From JABWBD01 sp040768665 (GTDB lineage Bacteria > Planctomycetota > Planctomycetia > Pirellulales > Thermoguttaceae): a DNA stretch of 64,000 bases. The notes beneath the pieces are model-generated. The model was given only the letters and a program-made list of their open reading frames with translations. It had not been told where the DNA came from and made no database searches. The translations under genes were made by a program, and so were the position numbers. Shown here in pieces: positions 53,027 through 61,881 of this stretch (position 1 is the stretch's first letter; each line of letters starts with the position of its first letter). The stretch spans positions 13,611 through 77,610 of the forward strand of contig JAXGMN010000060.1 in the NCBI GenBank assembly GCA_040768665.1, written 5' to 3'.

Positions 53027-56000
53027 ATGTTCCGTAAACTGTTCTCTCGGCGTCTGTTCCGGAATCCTTACCAGCAAAAACTATCGGTCGAATGTCTCGA
53101 GCAGCGATGCCTGTTGTCGCTCCCCGACACGATCCCGCCCACGGTCGAGGGAATTGCACCGGACCTCAATGCAGCATCGCTCCTGCCGGTTGCCGGGCCC
53201 TCGAACGTGGCCGTGACGTTCAGCGAATCGGTAACGGGCGCGGACGCCGCCAGCTCTTACCACCTTGTCAGGGCGGGCGCCGACGGATTGCTGGGTACAA
53301 GTGATGACCTCCCCGTCGCAATCTCTGCCCAGTACAGCCCTGGAACTGCAACGGCCACCCTCACTTTTCCCGCTCTGGTGGAGGATGTTTACCGCCTGAC
53401 CGTGCGGGACACAATCGCCGACCTGCCGGCTCATTTCGCTCCCGCCGCTTCGTATGGGAGTGCAGGAAACGAGCCAATGGACGTCGCGAGCGGTGACTTC
53501 AACCAAGACGGCTATTTGGATATGTTGGCGGTAAATCGCGAGAGCAACACCGTCGGCCTGCTGCTGGGTAACGGATCAGGCGGCTTTTCCAAGGCTGCAA
53601 CCTTTGCTACGAACGGTCTACGATCCAATTCCTTGGTCGTAGGAGATTTCAATGGCGACGATCTTCTTGATGTTGCTGTCGCGAACCTGTCGAGCAACGA
53701 CGTGAGTCTCCTGGTGGGCGATGGCACGGGCACGTTCGCCACGGCGAACACCTACGCCTGCGGCGGAACCAGTCCCATTTCGTTGGCCGCCGGCGATTTC
53801 AATGGAGACGGCCGACTCGATATCGCCGTGGTACACTCGGGCGGCGTCGGCGTTCTGCTGGCCGCGGAAGCCGGCGGCTTCGATCCGGCGACGACGTTTT
53901 CCACCGGCGGCACCGGCCCCTTTCACGTCGCCGTGGCCGACTTCAATGGCGACGGCCGGCTGGACCTTGCGGCTGCAAATCGCAGCAGTAACAGTATCGG
54001 CATTCTTCTCGCCGCGGGGACGGGCGGATTTGAGACGCCCGTGACGTTCCAGGCAGGTCTGGGCAGCCCTTACCGGATCGCAACCGGCGACTTGAACGAG
54101 GATGGCCTGGTCGACGTGGCCGTCGCGGGAAGCAACCATGTGGCGGTGCTTCTGGGCGATGGCACAGGCAATCTTGGCACGGCCCATTCGTTTTCCAGCG
54201 GTGGGAACACCGCATTCAGCCTGGTTTGCGCCGACTTGAACCAGGATGGACACCAGGATTTGGCCGTAACCAACTTCTCAAGCGCCAACGTAGGAGTGTT
54301 GGCGGGCGACGGCACAGGCGGGTTTGGCTCGCCAACAACCTTTTCGCTGGGTGGCTGGTCGGTCACGGGGCTGACCAGCGGGGATTTCAACGACGATGGG
54401 CGCGTGGATCTGGCTGCGGCCAACGGCGGCCTCTCGGGCGTGAGCGTCCTATTGGCTGCGGGACCACTCGGCCGCCAGGTCGCTTTGGACGGCGATGGAG
54501 ACGGCGAGCCCGGCGGAGACTACTACCGCGATTTCGTAGCCGTCGCGCAGGGCGGCGCCACAACGACGCTCAACACCGGCCTCTACAGCCCCGGCTGGAG
54601 CGATACCGGCGATTTTAACTCCGACGGCTTAACAGACCTCGCGGTCGCCGATGTATCCTCCTGGAGCAAGGTGGCAATCTTCTTGGGCAGCGGCTCCGGC
54701 GGCTTCCAATCGCCAACAACAATGCCCAGCGGTGGCAGCATGCCGACTTCTCTCGTTGTTGAGGATTTCAATGGCGACGGTCTGTCTGACTTGGCGGTGC
54801 TCCACGGTGTAAGCGGAAATTCCCTTACCGTACGATTGGGCAACGGTTCTGGCGGCTTTGGCGAACTGACCGCCTACGCGGTCTCAGGCTACTCCCTGGT
54901 TGCGGCAGACTTCAATGAAGACGGCCGGGTCGATCTGGCGTGTGTCAATTCCCACCCGCATAACGTCTACGTCCTGTTGGGCAATGGAACGGGAGGTTTC
55001 GGTGCAGCGTCCCCCTTCTACACCGGTGGCAGCACACCTCACGAAGTTGCCGTGGGTGACTTCAACCGCGATGGCCACCAAGACGTGGCGGTCGCCAATT
55101 TTTACGGGAACAATGTTGGTGTACTGCTGGGCAACGGCACCGGCGGTTTCTCCCCCGTAACCACCTTCGCCATCGATGGCACCGCTCCCTCGTCAATTGC
55201 CGTCGGAGACATCGACAATGACGGGGATCCCGATCTCACGGTGATGCACTCCCAAACAAAGATGGCGATTCTGCTTGGCGACGGCCTCGGCGGTTTCGGC
55301 GCCGCCACATCGATCATCAGCGGCGGGTCGACTTCGTGGCAATCATCGATCAGAGCCGCGGATCTGAACGCCGACGGCAATCTCGATCTGGCGGTGTGCA
55401 ATCGGAACACCAGCCAGGTTGCGATCCTCGTTGGCGATGGCTCGGGCGGATTCGCCGCACCCACGTTCATTTCCCCCGGCGGTCCTCCCCAATCTCTCCA
55501 TGTCGCCGATGTCGATGGCGACAGTCAACTCGACCTGGTGGCAACGAACCACTATGGCGTCATGGGGATTCTGATGGGGCCGTTCCTGATCTCGCCCGCC
55601 ACACTCACCTCACCTGGCGGACAGCGATTCCTGGTACAACTTGGCGGGTCTGGCGCCGGTCAACTCCTCGACGATGCCGATAATGTTTTCGAAGGGGTTG
55701 GCCGACTGCAAGTGGGCGGCACGGCATACTCGCCCAGCCTCCGGCCGCAAAATGTCACCGATGATGGGCAGACGGTGATTACTCCAACTCAAAGCCTGGC
55801 CGGGCTCACCGTGTTTCGGGAAATCACGGTGCCCGGAACGGGCAGCCACGACTTCGCCCGCACGGTGGACGTGTTCTTCAACCCGACCGACTCTCCGATC
55901 ACGACCACCGTCCGTATCGTGGGTAATCTGGGTTCCGACGCAGCCACGGCGGTGTGGAGCACATCCGACGGCGACACCGAGATTGGAACAACCGATTGGT

Positions 56001-57022
56001 GGATCGGTACCGACGACGCCGATGGAAGCGGTACGCCTGCGATCGTACACTACATCCACGGGGCGCGGGGGTTGGCGCCAACAAGCGTCTTGCGCAATGG
56101 CGACAATCTGCAATGGACATACAACGTGACCGTAGCCGCCGGGCAAACCGCCCGCCTGGCACACTATACCGTCCTGGGGCTGACGCGCGCCGAGGCCCAG
56201 TCGGCGGCCGAAGTGTTGGTCACCGCCAACGACTTCGGCGGGCAGGCCGCGGCCTTTCTGAGCGAGTCCGAGCGGACTACGCTCGACAACTTTCAGTTCA
56301 ACCGGGCTCCCACCGGGATCCTGCTCTCGAACGCAACCATTGCCGAAAACCAGCATGCCGGAGCTTACGTCGGAACCTTTTCCACGATCGATCCTGACCT
56401 GCCGGCTGACACTCACACATACACTCTCGTCTCCGGCCTCGGTGACACGGATAATTCAGCGTTCACGATCGATCCGGCGGGCAATCTCCACACGGCGGAT
56501 CGTTTCGACTATGAAACACAGTCAAGCTACGCAATCCGGGTCCGCTCAACGGATCAGGGGGGGTTAGGGTACGAAACGACTTTCACGGTGGCGGTTGTCG
56601 ACGGCAACGATCCGCCTACCATTACCGACATCGCCGACCAGACAACGGCGGAAGACGCGGCAAAGGGTCCGATCGCGTTCAGCATCGGCGACGTGGAGAC
56701 GGCGGCAAGTTCGTTGGTGGTAACGGCGGCATCGGACAATCAGGCACTCCTTCCTAACGCCAACCTGATTCTCGGCGGGAGCGGCGCGAACCGCACGCTG
56801 CTGCTCACGCCCGCGCCGAACCAGTTCGGAACGGCCACGGTCACGGTGACGTCTCCGACGGCACGGCGACCACCAGCGAGTCGTTTTGCTGACGGTGACC
56901 GCGGAAAACGATCGGCCGACGATCACCGATATTGCCGACCAGACGACGGGGAAGACACGGCATACGGTCCGATCGCGTTCACATCGGCGACGTGGAGACG
57001 GCGGCAAGCTCGTTGGTGGTAA
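53027..57022 (+). CDS. Second giant secreted repeat protein, 5' in-frame part
   Basis: The start at 53027 is chosen over 52994 because GAGG lies ahead of it and the protein then begins with basic residues and LSVECLEQRCLLSL (19-32), a LEPR-XLL-like export motif. An Ig-like region (TIPPTVEGIAPDLNAASLLP) comes first. From about 53440 to 55560 lie FG-GAP/VCBS repeats of the type VASGDFNQDGYLDMLAVNRE and VGLLLGNGSGGF, expected to form a calcium-binding propeller. A bridging beta domain and a cadherin-like domain (SNATIAENQHAGAYVGTFS) follow, then the first unit of a ~100-residue repeat (ITDIADQTTAEDAAKGPIAF). The original frame is already lost near 56850, where one base is missing from the repeat, so the last ~55 residues are out of frame. 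The rest of the gene is at 57023-60587. Confidence 0.75.
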   Translation: MFRKLFSRRLFRNPYQQKLSVECLEQRCLLSLPDTIPPTVEGIAPDLNAASLLPVAGPSNVAVTFSESVTGADAASSYHLVRAGADGLLGTSDDLPVAISAQYSPGTATATLTFPALVEDVYRLTVRDTIADLPAHFAPAASYGSAGNEPMDVASGDFNQDGYLDMLAVNRESNTVGLLLGNGSGGFSKAATFATNGLRSNSLVVGDFNGDDLLDVAVANLSSNDVSLLVGDGTGTFATANTYACGGTSPISLAAGDFNGDGRLDIAVVHSGGVGVLLAAEAGGFDPATTFSTGGTGPFHVAVADFNGDGRLDLAAANRSSNSIGILLAAGTGGFETPVTFQAGLGSPYRIATGDLNEDGLVDVAVAGSNHVAVLLGDGTGNLGTAHSFSSGGNTAFSLVCADLNQDGHQDLAVTNFSSANVGVLAGDGTGGFGSPTTFSLGGWSVTGLTSGDFNDDGRVDLAAANGGLSGVSVLLAAGPLGRQVALDGDGDGEPGGDYYRDFVAVAQGGATTTLNTGLYSPGWSDTGDFNSDGLTDLAVADVSSWSKVAIFLGSGSGGFQSPTTMPSGGSMPTSLVVEDFNGDGLSDLAVLHGVSGNSLTVRLGNGSGGFGELTAYAVSGYSLVAADFNEDGRVDLACVNSHPHNVYVLLGNGTGGFGAASPFYTGGSTPHEVAVGDFNRDGHQDVAVANFYGNNVGVLLGNGTGGFSPVTTFAIDGTAPSSIAVGDIDNDGDPDLTVMHSQTKMAILLGDGLGGFGAATSIISGGSTSWQSSIRAADLNADGNLDLAVCNRNTSQVAILVGDGSGGFAAPTFISPGGPPQSLHVADVDGDSQLDLVATNHYGVMGILMGPFLISPATLTSPGGQRFLVQLGGSGAGQLLDDADNVFEGVGRLQVGGTAYSPSLRPQNVTDDGQTVITPTQSLAGLTVFREITVPGTGSHDFARTVDVFFNPTDSPITTTVRIVGNLGSDAATAVWSTSDGDTEIGTTDWWIGTDDADGSGTPAIVHYIHGARGLAPTSVLRNGDNLQWTYNVTVAAGQTARLAHYTVLGLTRAEAQSAAEVLVTANDFGGQAAAFLSESERTTLDNFQFNRAPTGILLSNATIAENQHAGAYVGTFSTIDPDLPADTHTYTLVSGLGDTDNSAFTIDPAGNLHTADRFDYETQSSYAIRVRSTDQGGLGYETTFTVAVVDGNDPPTITDIADQTTAEDAAKGPIAFSIGDVETAASSLVVTAASDNQALLPNANLILGGSGANRTLLLTPAPNQFGTATVTVTSPTARRPPASRFADGDRGKRSADDHRYCRPDDGEDTAYGPIAFTSATWRRRQARWW

Positions 57023-59030
57023 CGGCGGTGTCGGACAACCGGCACTCCTTCTCGACGCCAACCTGATCCTTGGCGGGGAGCGCGCGAACCGCACGCTGCT
57101 GCTCACGCCCGCACCGAACCAGTTCGGGACGGCCACGGTCACGGTGACGGTCTCGGACGGGACGATGACCACCAGCAAGTCGTTTCTGCTGACGGTGACT
57201 GCGGAAAACGATCGGCCGACGATCACCGACATCGCCGATCAAACGACGACGGCGGAAGACACGGCAAAAGGTCCGATCGCGTTTAGCATCGGCGACGTGG
57301 ACACGGCGGCAAGCTCGTTGGTGGTAACGGCGGCATCGAACAACCAGTGCACTTCTTCCCAACGCCAACCTGATCCTTGGCGGGAGCGGGGCTAACCGCA
57401 CGCTGTTCGTCACGCCCGCGCCGAACCAGTTCGGAACGGCCACGGTCACGGTGACGATCTCGGACGGGACGGCGACCACCAGGTCGTTTCTGCTGACGGT
57501 GACCGCGGAAACGATCGGCCGACGATCACCGACATCGCCGATCAAACGACGGCGGAAGACACGGCAAAAGGTCCGATCGCGTTTAGCATCGGCGACCGTG
57601 GACACGGCGGCAAGCTCGTTGGTGGTAACGGCGGCATCGAACAACCGTGCACTTCTTCCCAACGCCAACCTGATCCTCGGCGGGAGCGGTGCGAACCGCA
57701 CGCTGCTCGTACGCCCGCACCGAACCAGTTCGGGACGGCCACCGTCACGGTGACGGTCTCGGACGGGACGGCGACCACCAGCAAGTCGTTTCTGCTGACG
57801 GTGACCGCGGAAAACGATCGGCCCACGATTACCGACATCGCCGATCAAAACGACGGCAGGAAGACACGGCAAAGGGTCCGATCGCGTTTACCGTCGGCGA
57901 CGTGGAGACGGCGGCAAGTTCGCTGGTGGTGGTAACGGCAGCGTCGGACAATCAGAGCACTTCTTCCCAACGCCAACCTGATCCTCGGCGGCAGCGGCAC
58001 GAACCGCACGCTGCTCGTCACGCCCGCGACGAACCAGTTCGGGGACGGCCACCGTCACAGTGACGGTCTCGGACGGCACGGCGACCACCAGCAAGTTGTT
58101 TCTGCTGACGGTGACCGCGGAAAAACGACCGCCCCACGGTCACCGACATTCCCGACCAGACGACGGCGGAAGACACGGCAAAGGGTCCGATCGCGTTTTG
58201 CATCGGCGACGTTGAGACAGCGGCAAGTTCGCTGGTGGTTACGGCCACGTCGGACAACCAGGCACTCCTTCCCAACGGCAATCTGATCCTTGGCGGCAGC
58301 GGCACGAATCGCACGCTGCTCGTCACACCCGCGACGAACCAGTTCGCGACGGCCACCGTCACGGTGACGGTCTCGGACGGCACGGCGACCACCAGCAAGT
58401 CGTCTCTTGCTGACGGTGATCGCGGAAAACGATCGGCCTACGATCAGCGACATTACGATCAGACGACGGCGGAAGACACGGCAAAGGGCCCGATCGCGTT
58501 TACCATCGGCGACGTCGAGACGGCGGCAAGCTCATTGGTGGTAACGGCGGTGTCGGACAACAGCACTCCCCTTCCCAACGGCACTGATCCTTGGCGGCAG
58601 CGGCACGAATCGCACGCTGCTCGTCACACCCGCGACGAACCAGTTCGCGACGGCCACCGTCACGGTGACGGTCTCGGACGGGACGGCGACCACCAGCAAG
58701 TCGTTCTTGCTGACGGTGACCGCGGAAAACGACCGCCCCACGGTCACCGACATTCCCGACCAGGACGACGGCGGAAGACACGGCAAAGGGTCCGGATCGC
58801 GTTTACCGTCGGCGACGTGGAGACGGCGGCGAGTTCACCCAAAGTGTGTAACGGCGGCGTCGGACAACCAGGCACTCCTTCCCAACGCCAACCTGATCCT
58901 CGGCGGGAGCGGCGCGAACCGCACACTGCTGCTCACGCCCGCACCGAACCAGTCCGGGATGACCACGGTCACGGTCACGGTTTCCGACGGGACGGATTCG
59001 ACAAGTGACACGTTTGTTCTGACGGTAACT
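56611..59030 (+). repeat. Array of eight ~300-bp tandem coding repeats
   Basis: The segment gacggcggaagacacggcaa recurs, with variants, near 56645, 56945, 57245, 57545, 57845, 58156, 58458 and 58761, giving a ~300-bp (100-codon) period and eight units. Each unit encodes TITDIADQTTAEDTAKGPIA, a middle part ending NANLILGGSGANRTLL, and NQFGTATVTVTVSDGTATTS. The units are very similar in sequence but almost every one has at least one single-base insertion or deletion relative to the others. Confidence 0.9.
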
Positions 59031-60587
59031 GGACGCCTGGTTTCCTTAGGCCAAGCGCTCACCGGAACGCCCGAACAAGACACCGTGGAAATCGCGCCAG
59101 GACCCAACGCGGGTGAGTGGCTGTTTACGATCAACAGCATTCCGTACGTGGTCGGAGGAGCCAATGTCAGCGTAACCTTCGATGGACTCGGCGGTGGCGA
59201 TACCGTGAGGTTCATCGGTTCCAGCGGAGCCGACCGCGCCACGATCCGGGCGGATCAGGCCCAGTTCGACGGTCCCGGTTATTCCATGTCGCTCACCAAT
59301 ATCGGGGCGACGGACTACGACGGCGCAGGTGGGCAAGACACCGTCACCATCTGGGGTTCGAGAGGCCAGAACGATTACCGAGCCCATCCCGGCTGGTCGG
59401 AGATGACCGGAGACAACGTGTCGATTATCGCCTCCGCCGAAACAATCTATGCACGCGGCTACGGCGGCGGCGATACGGTCTCCTTCACTGATTCCGACGG
59501 GGACGAACATGCTGGAGTATTTTCCCACTGGGCCCGCATGCGTGGAGGGTTACTTTCACCACGTCCGCGGGGTTCAAGACGAAAGCCGATGCCGAGCTGG
59601 GGCAAAACGGCTCTTGACAGGGTTATCGTCCGCGGGTCGAATTCGGAACGACTACCTGAAAGTCAATCCGTACAACGAGAGCTTGCAGGCTTCCGTGGTA
59701 CGTTTCTTGAGCGGCACCGGCAGCGTGTGGCACATCGCCAACGGGTTCGACACGATCATCGGTTTATTCGCGGAGGCGGATTGCTCGACCAGCTCCTTCT
59801 CAACGATACTCCCGCCGCCGATACGTTCGATTTGGGGCGGCAGGAGGCAAACCTGCTGACAGTTGCGGACTACGGAGTGACGGTCGCGACCCGGGGATTC
59901 GGCACGGTCGAACTCAAACGGACGAACGCATCAGGGCCGACAAGGTCAATCTGTTCGATTCGCAGCGGCCGGACCACAATGATACGCTGGTGGGCGATCC
60001 CGAGCAGGTGGTCATGAGCGGTCCGGGATACTCCAACACGGTCCTGGCGTTCCCGCTGGTGATGGCCTACAGCAGCCGGACAAGGACACGACACCGCGTA
60101 CTTCTCCGACCTCGCCGACCCGGCGGACAGCGCGCACCGGGTCGACACGTTCACGGGGAAGCCGCTTTTCGCCCAACTGGAAGGCACCGGCTACAGGCTT
60201 TGGGCTCGTCTCTTCGACGAGGTGCATGCGTCCAAGTACGGGCGGGACATTGCCAATCTCTACGGCAACACGAAACGCGGCCGAACTCACCGGCACGGCC
60301 TCGAAGTGCGGCTCTCGGGCACATATTCCGCGGGTTCTTATGCCAACTACGCCCGATCGTTCCGCGAGGTGAACGCCTTCGGGATGAGCAGCGTCGATAA
60401 GGCGGTACTCACGGATGCAGCGGTCGACCCGCCGGGTTACGGCCTGCCGGGAGCTGTCGTGCAGGACGACCTGGCCCGGATCCTTTGGCTCGACGGCTTT
60501 GAAACGGTCGAGCGATGGGACAGCACCAGCGGCAGTAAGCTTGACGACATCAACGACGTCGACCAGATATTTGCCTGGTGGGAGTGA
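57023..60587 (+). pseudogene. Second giant protein, 3' part broken by many frameshifts
   Basis: The protein that continues from 53027 can be followed to its end at 60587 only by changing frame many times. Examples: a base missing in the unit-4 join near 57508, an extra C near 57597, a base lost near 57708, an extra G near 58040 and an extra A near 58120. Past the repeats, GTPEQDTVEIAPGPNAGEWL begins the C-terminal module shared with the first giant protein (TIWGSRGQND, SAETIYARGYGGGD, DYLKVNPYNESLQASVVRFL, VDQIFAWWE), again with shifts near 59560, 59650 and 59780-60100. The change into unique sequence suggests real decay, but errors in a long-read assembly of repeats would look similar. Confidence 0.75.
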
Positions 60588-60817
60588 TGGGCTCCTGAGG
60601 AGATGTACGTCTGATCGTCGCCTTGCCGACTCGTTCCAGCCGTACCAGTTCCGCGTAATCGGCGGCTTCGCCGCTCTACACGAAATGTGCTGGTCTCCGT
60701 TTGGCGGGAGAGGGAGAGAACATACCAAAAGTCCTTCGCGAGCTTGCCCGGACTGTGCACATCGTTTATCGTCACATTATGCGATAGCCACTTCGATGGT
60801 CTTCACGAGTCAACTCC

Positions 60818-61438
60818 ATGCCGCCTGCCGATGAAATCACGTATTGGCTTCAGGGACTTGGGGAAAAGGACCCTGTCGCCATTCAGGTGATCTGGGAGAA
60901 TTATTTCGAGAAGCTCATGCGGCTGGCACGCGCCAAGCTCGAAGGGATACCGCGCCGTGCGGTCGATGAAGAGGATGTCGCTTTGAGCGCCATGAACAGC
61001 TTCTTCGCCGGCGTGGCTGCCGGCCGCTATCCAAAGCTCGACGACCGGCATGATCTTTGGAAGGTGCTCGTTACCATCACGGTCCACAAGGCGCTGATGC
61101 AGGCTCGGTCGCATCGCGCCCGGAAACGTGGCGAGGGGAATGTTCGCGGGGAATCGGTGTTTCTGGGCAGCCGGGATCAGGGAGCTATGGCAGGCCTCCA
61201 GCAGTTTCTTGGTTCCGAGCCTTCGCCTGAACTGGCCGCCATGGTCGCTGAGAATTGCCAACGACTCTTTGAAACGCTGAACGACCCATCTCTCCGGCAG
61301 GTTGCCGCCTTGAAAATGGACGGCTTTACCAACGAGGAGATCGCCGTCCAACAGGGTTGCACGGTCCGCTCGATCGAACGCAAACTTGGCCGAATCCGCG
61401 CCCGATGGGAACGAGCGGAGCGGCAAAGCGAGGGATAA
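60818..61438 (+). CDS. ECF-type RNA polymerase sigma factor
   Basis: 206 residues. Region 2 is recognisable in VIWENYFEKLMRLARAKLEG and AVDEEDVALSAMNSFFAG; region 4 is the C-terminal helix-turn-helix LRQVAALKMDGFTNEEIAVQ followed by GCTVRSIERKLGRIRARWER. Length and pattern fit the ECF-like sigma family (PF07638) that is expanded in planctomycetes. No anti-sigma gene is adjacent. The next gene, on the opposite strand, is the end of a membrane-anchored PD40/FGE protein; such genes are often associated with ECF factors and Ser/Thr kinases in this phylum. It may control the giant secreted proteins upstream, but this is only inferred from position. Confidence 0.9.
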   Translation: MPPADEITYWLQGLGEKDPVAIQVIWENYFEKLMRLARAKLEGIPRRAVDEEDVALSAMNSFFAGVAAGRYPKLDDRHDLWKVLVTITVHKALMQARSHRARKRGEGNVRGESVFLGSRDQGAMAGLQQFLGSEPSPELAAMVAENCQRLFETLNDPSLRQVAALKMDGFTNEEIAVQQGCTVRSIERKLGRIRARWERAERQSEG

Positions 61439-61606
61439 CGTCTTTCACCCTCGGCCGTGGAAGCGGCTCGACGCGTTGCGGCAAGGACTCTTCAGGAGCA
61501 ATGCACAAACTGATCCATCCCCTCGCCGGTAGTTCCAGTGCGATACGGTCTCCTTACACACATAAGCTGGCATGAAAACCTCCCGGCTCTTAAAACACCC
61601 GTGTTC

Positions 61607-61776
61607 ATGCGGGTCAAAAGCGTCGCATCATACCACTATCGCTTTACGGGCTTAAAGTACCTTGACAAGCCGGTGCCGCTCTTGAAGCAACTGCACGACG
61701 TCGCTTGCGAGCAGGCAACCGACAGCTTCACTTTGACCAACACTGCCTTCTGACCTTGCACGCGATGTTCAATCCA
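61607..61776 (+). pseudogene. Transposase N-terminal remnant (frameshifted)
   Basis: One frame reads YRFTGLKYLDKPVPLLKQLH then DVACEQ; shifting frame near 61705 gives AGNRQLHFDQHCLLTLHAMF and NP. Joined, this matches the beginning of DDE transposases common in planctomycetes (LHFDQYCLLVLLxLFNP type, IS4-like). The rest of the gene is absent. It occupies part of the 443-bp gap between the sigma factor and the PD40/FGE gene; nothing else was seen there. Confidence 0.6.
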
Positions 61777-61881
61777 AAAAGAAAAGGCAACCTTCTTACT
61801 CTCGCGTTTCGGCACAGTGGTTCTTTCGAATTGCCCCAACGAAGTAACGAGCATAAAACACGCGCGAATTCCGGCGACTCT

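Noticed and set aside
56611..59030. CRISPR-like array
   Set aside because: The ~300-bp units are contiguous coding repeats without spacers, and no cas genes are present.
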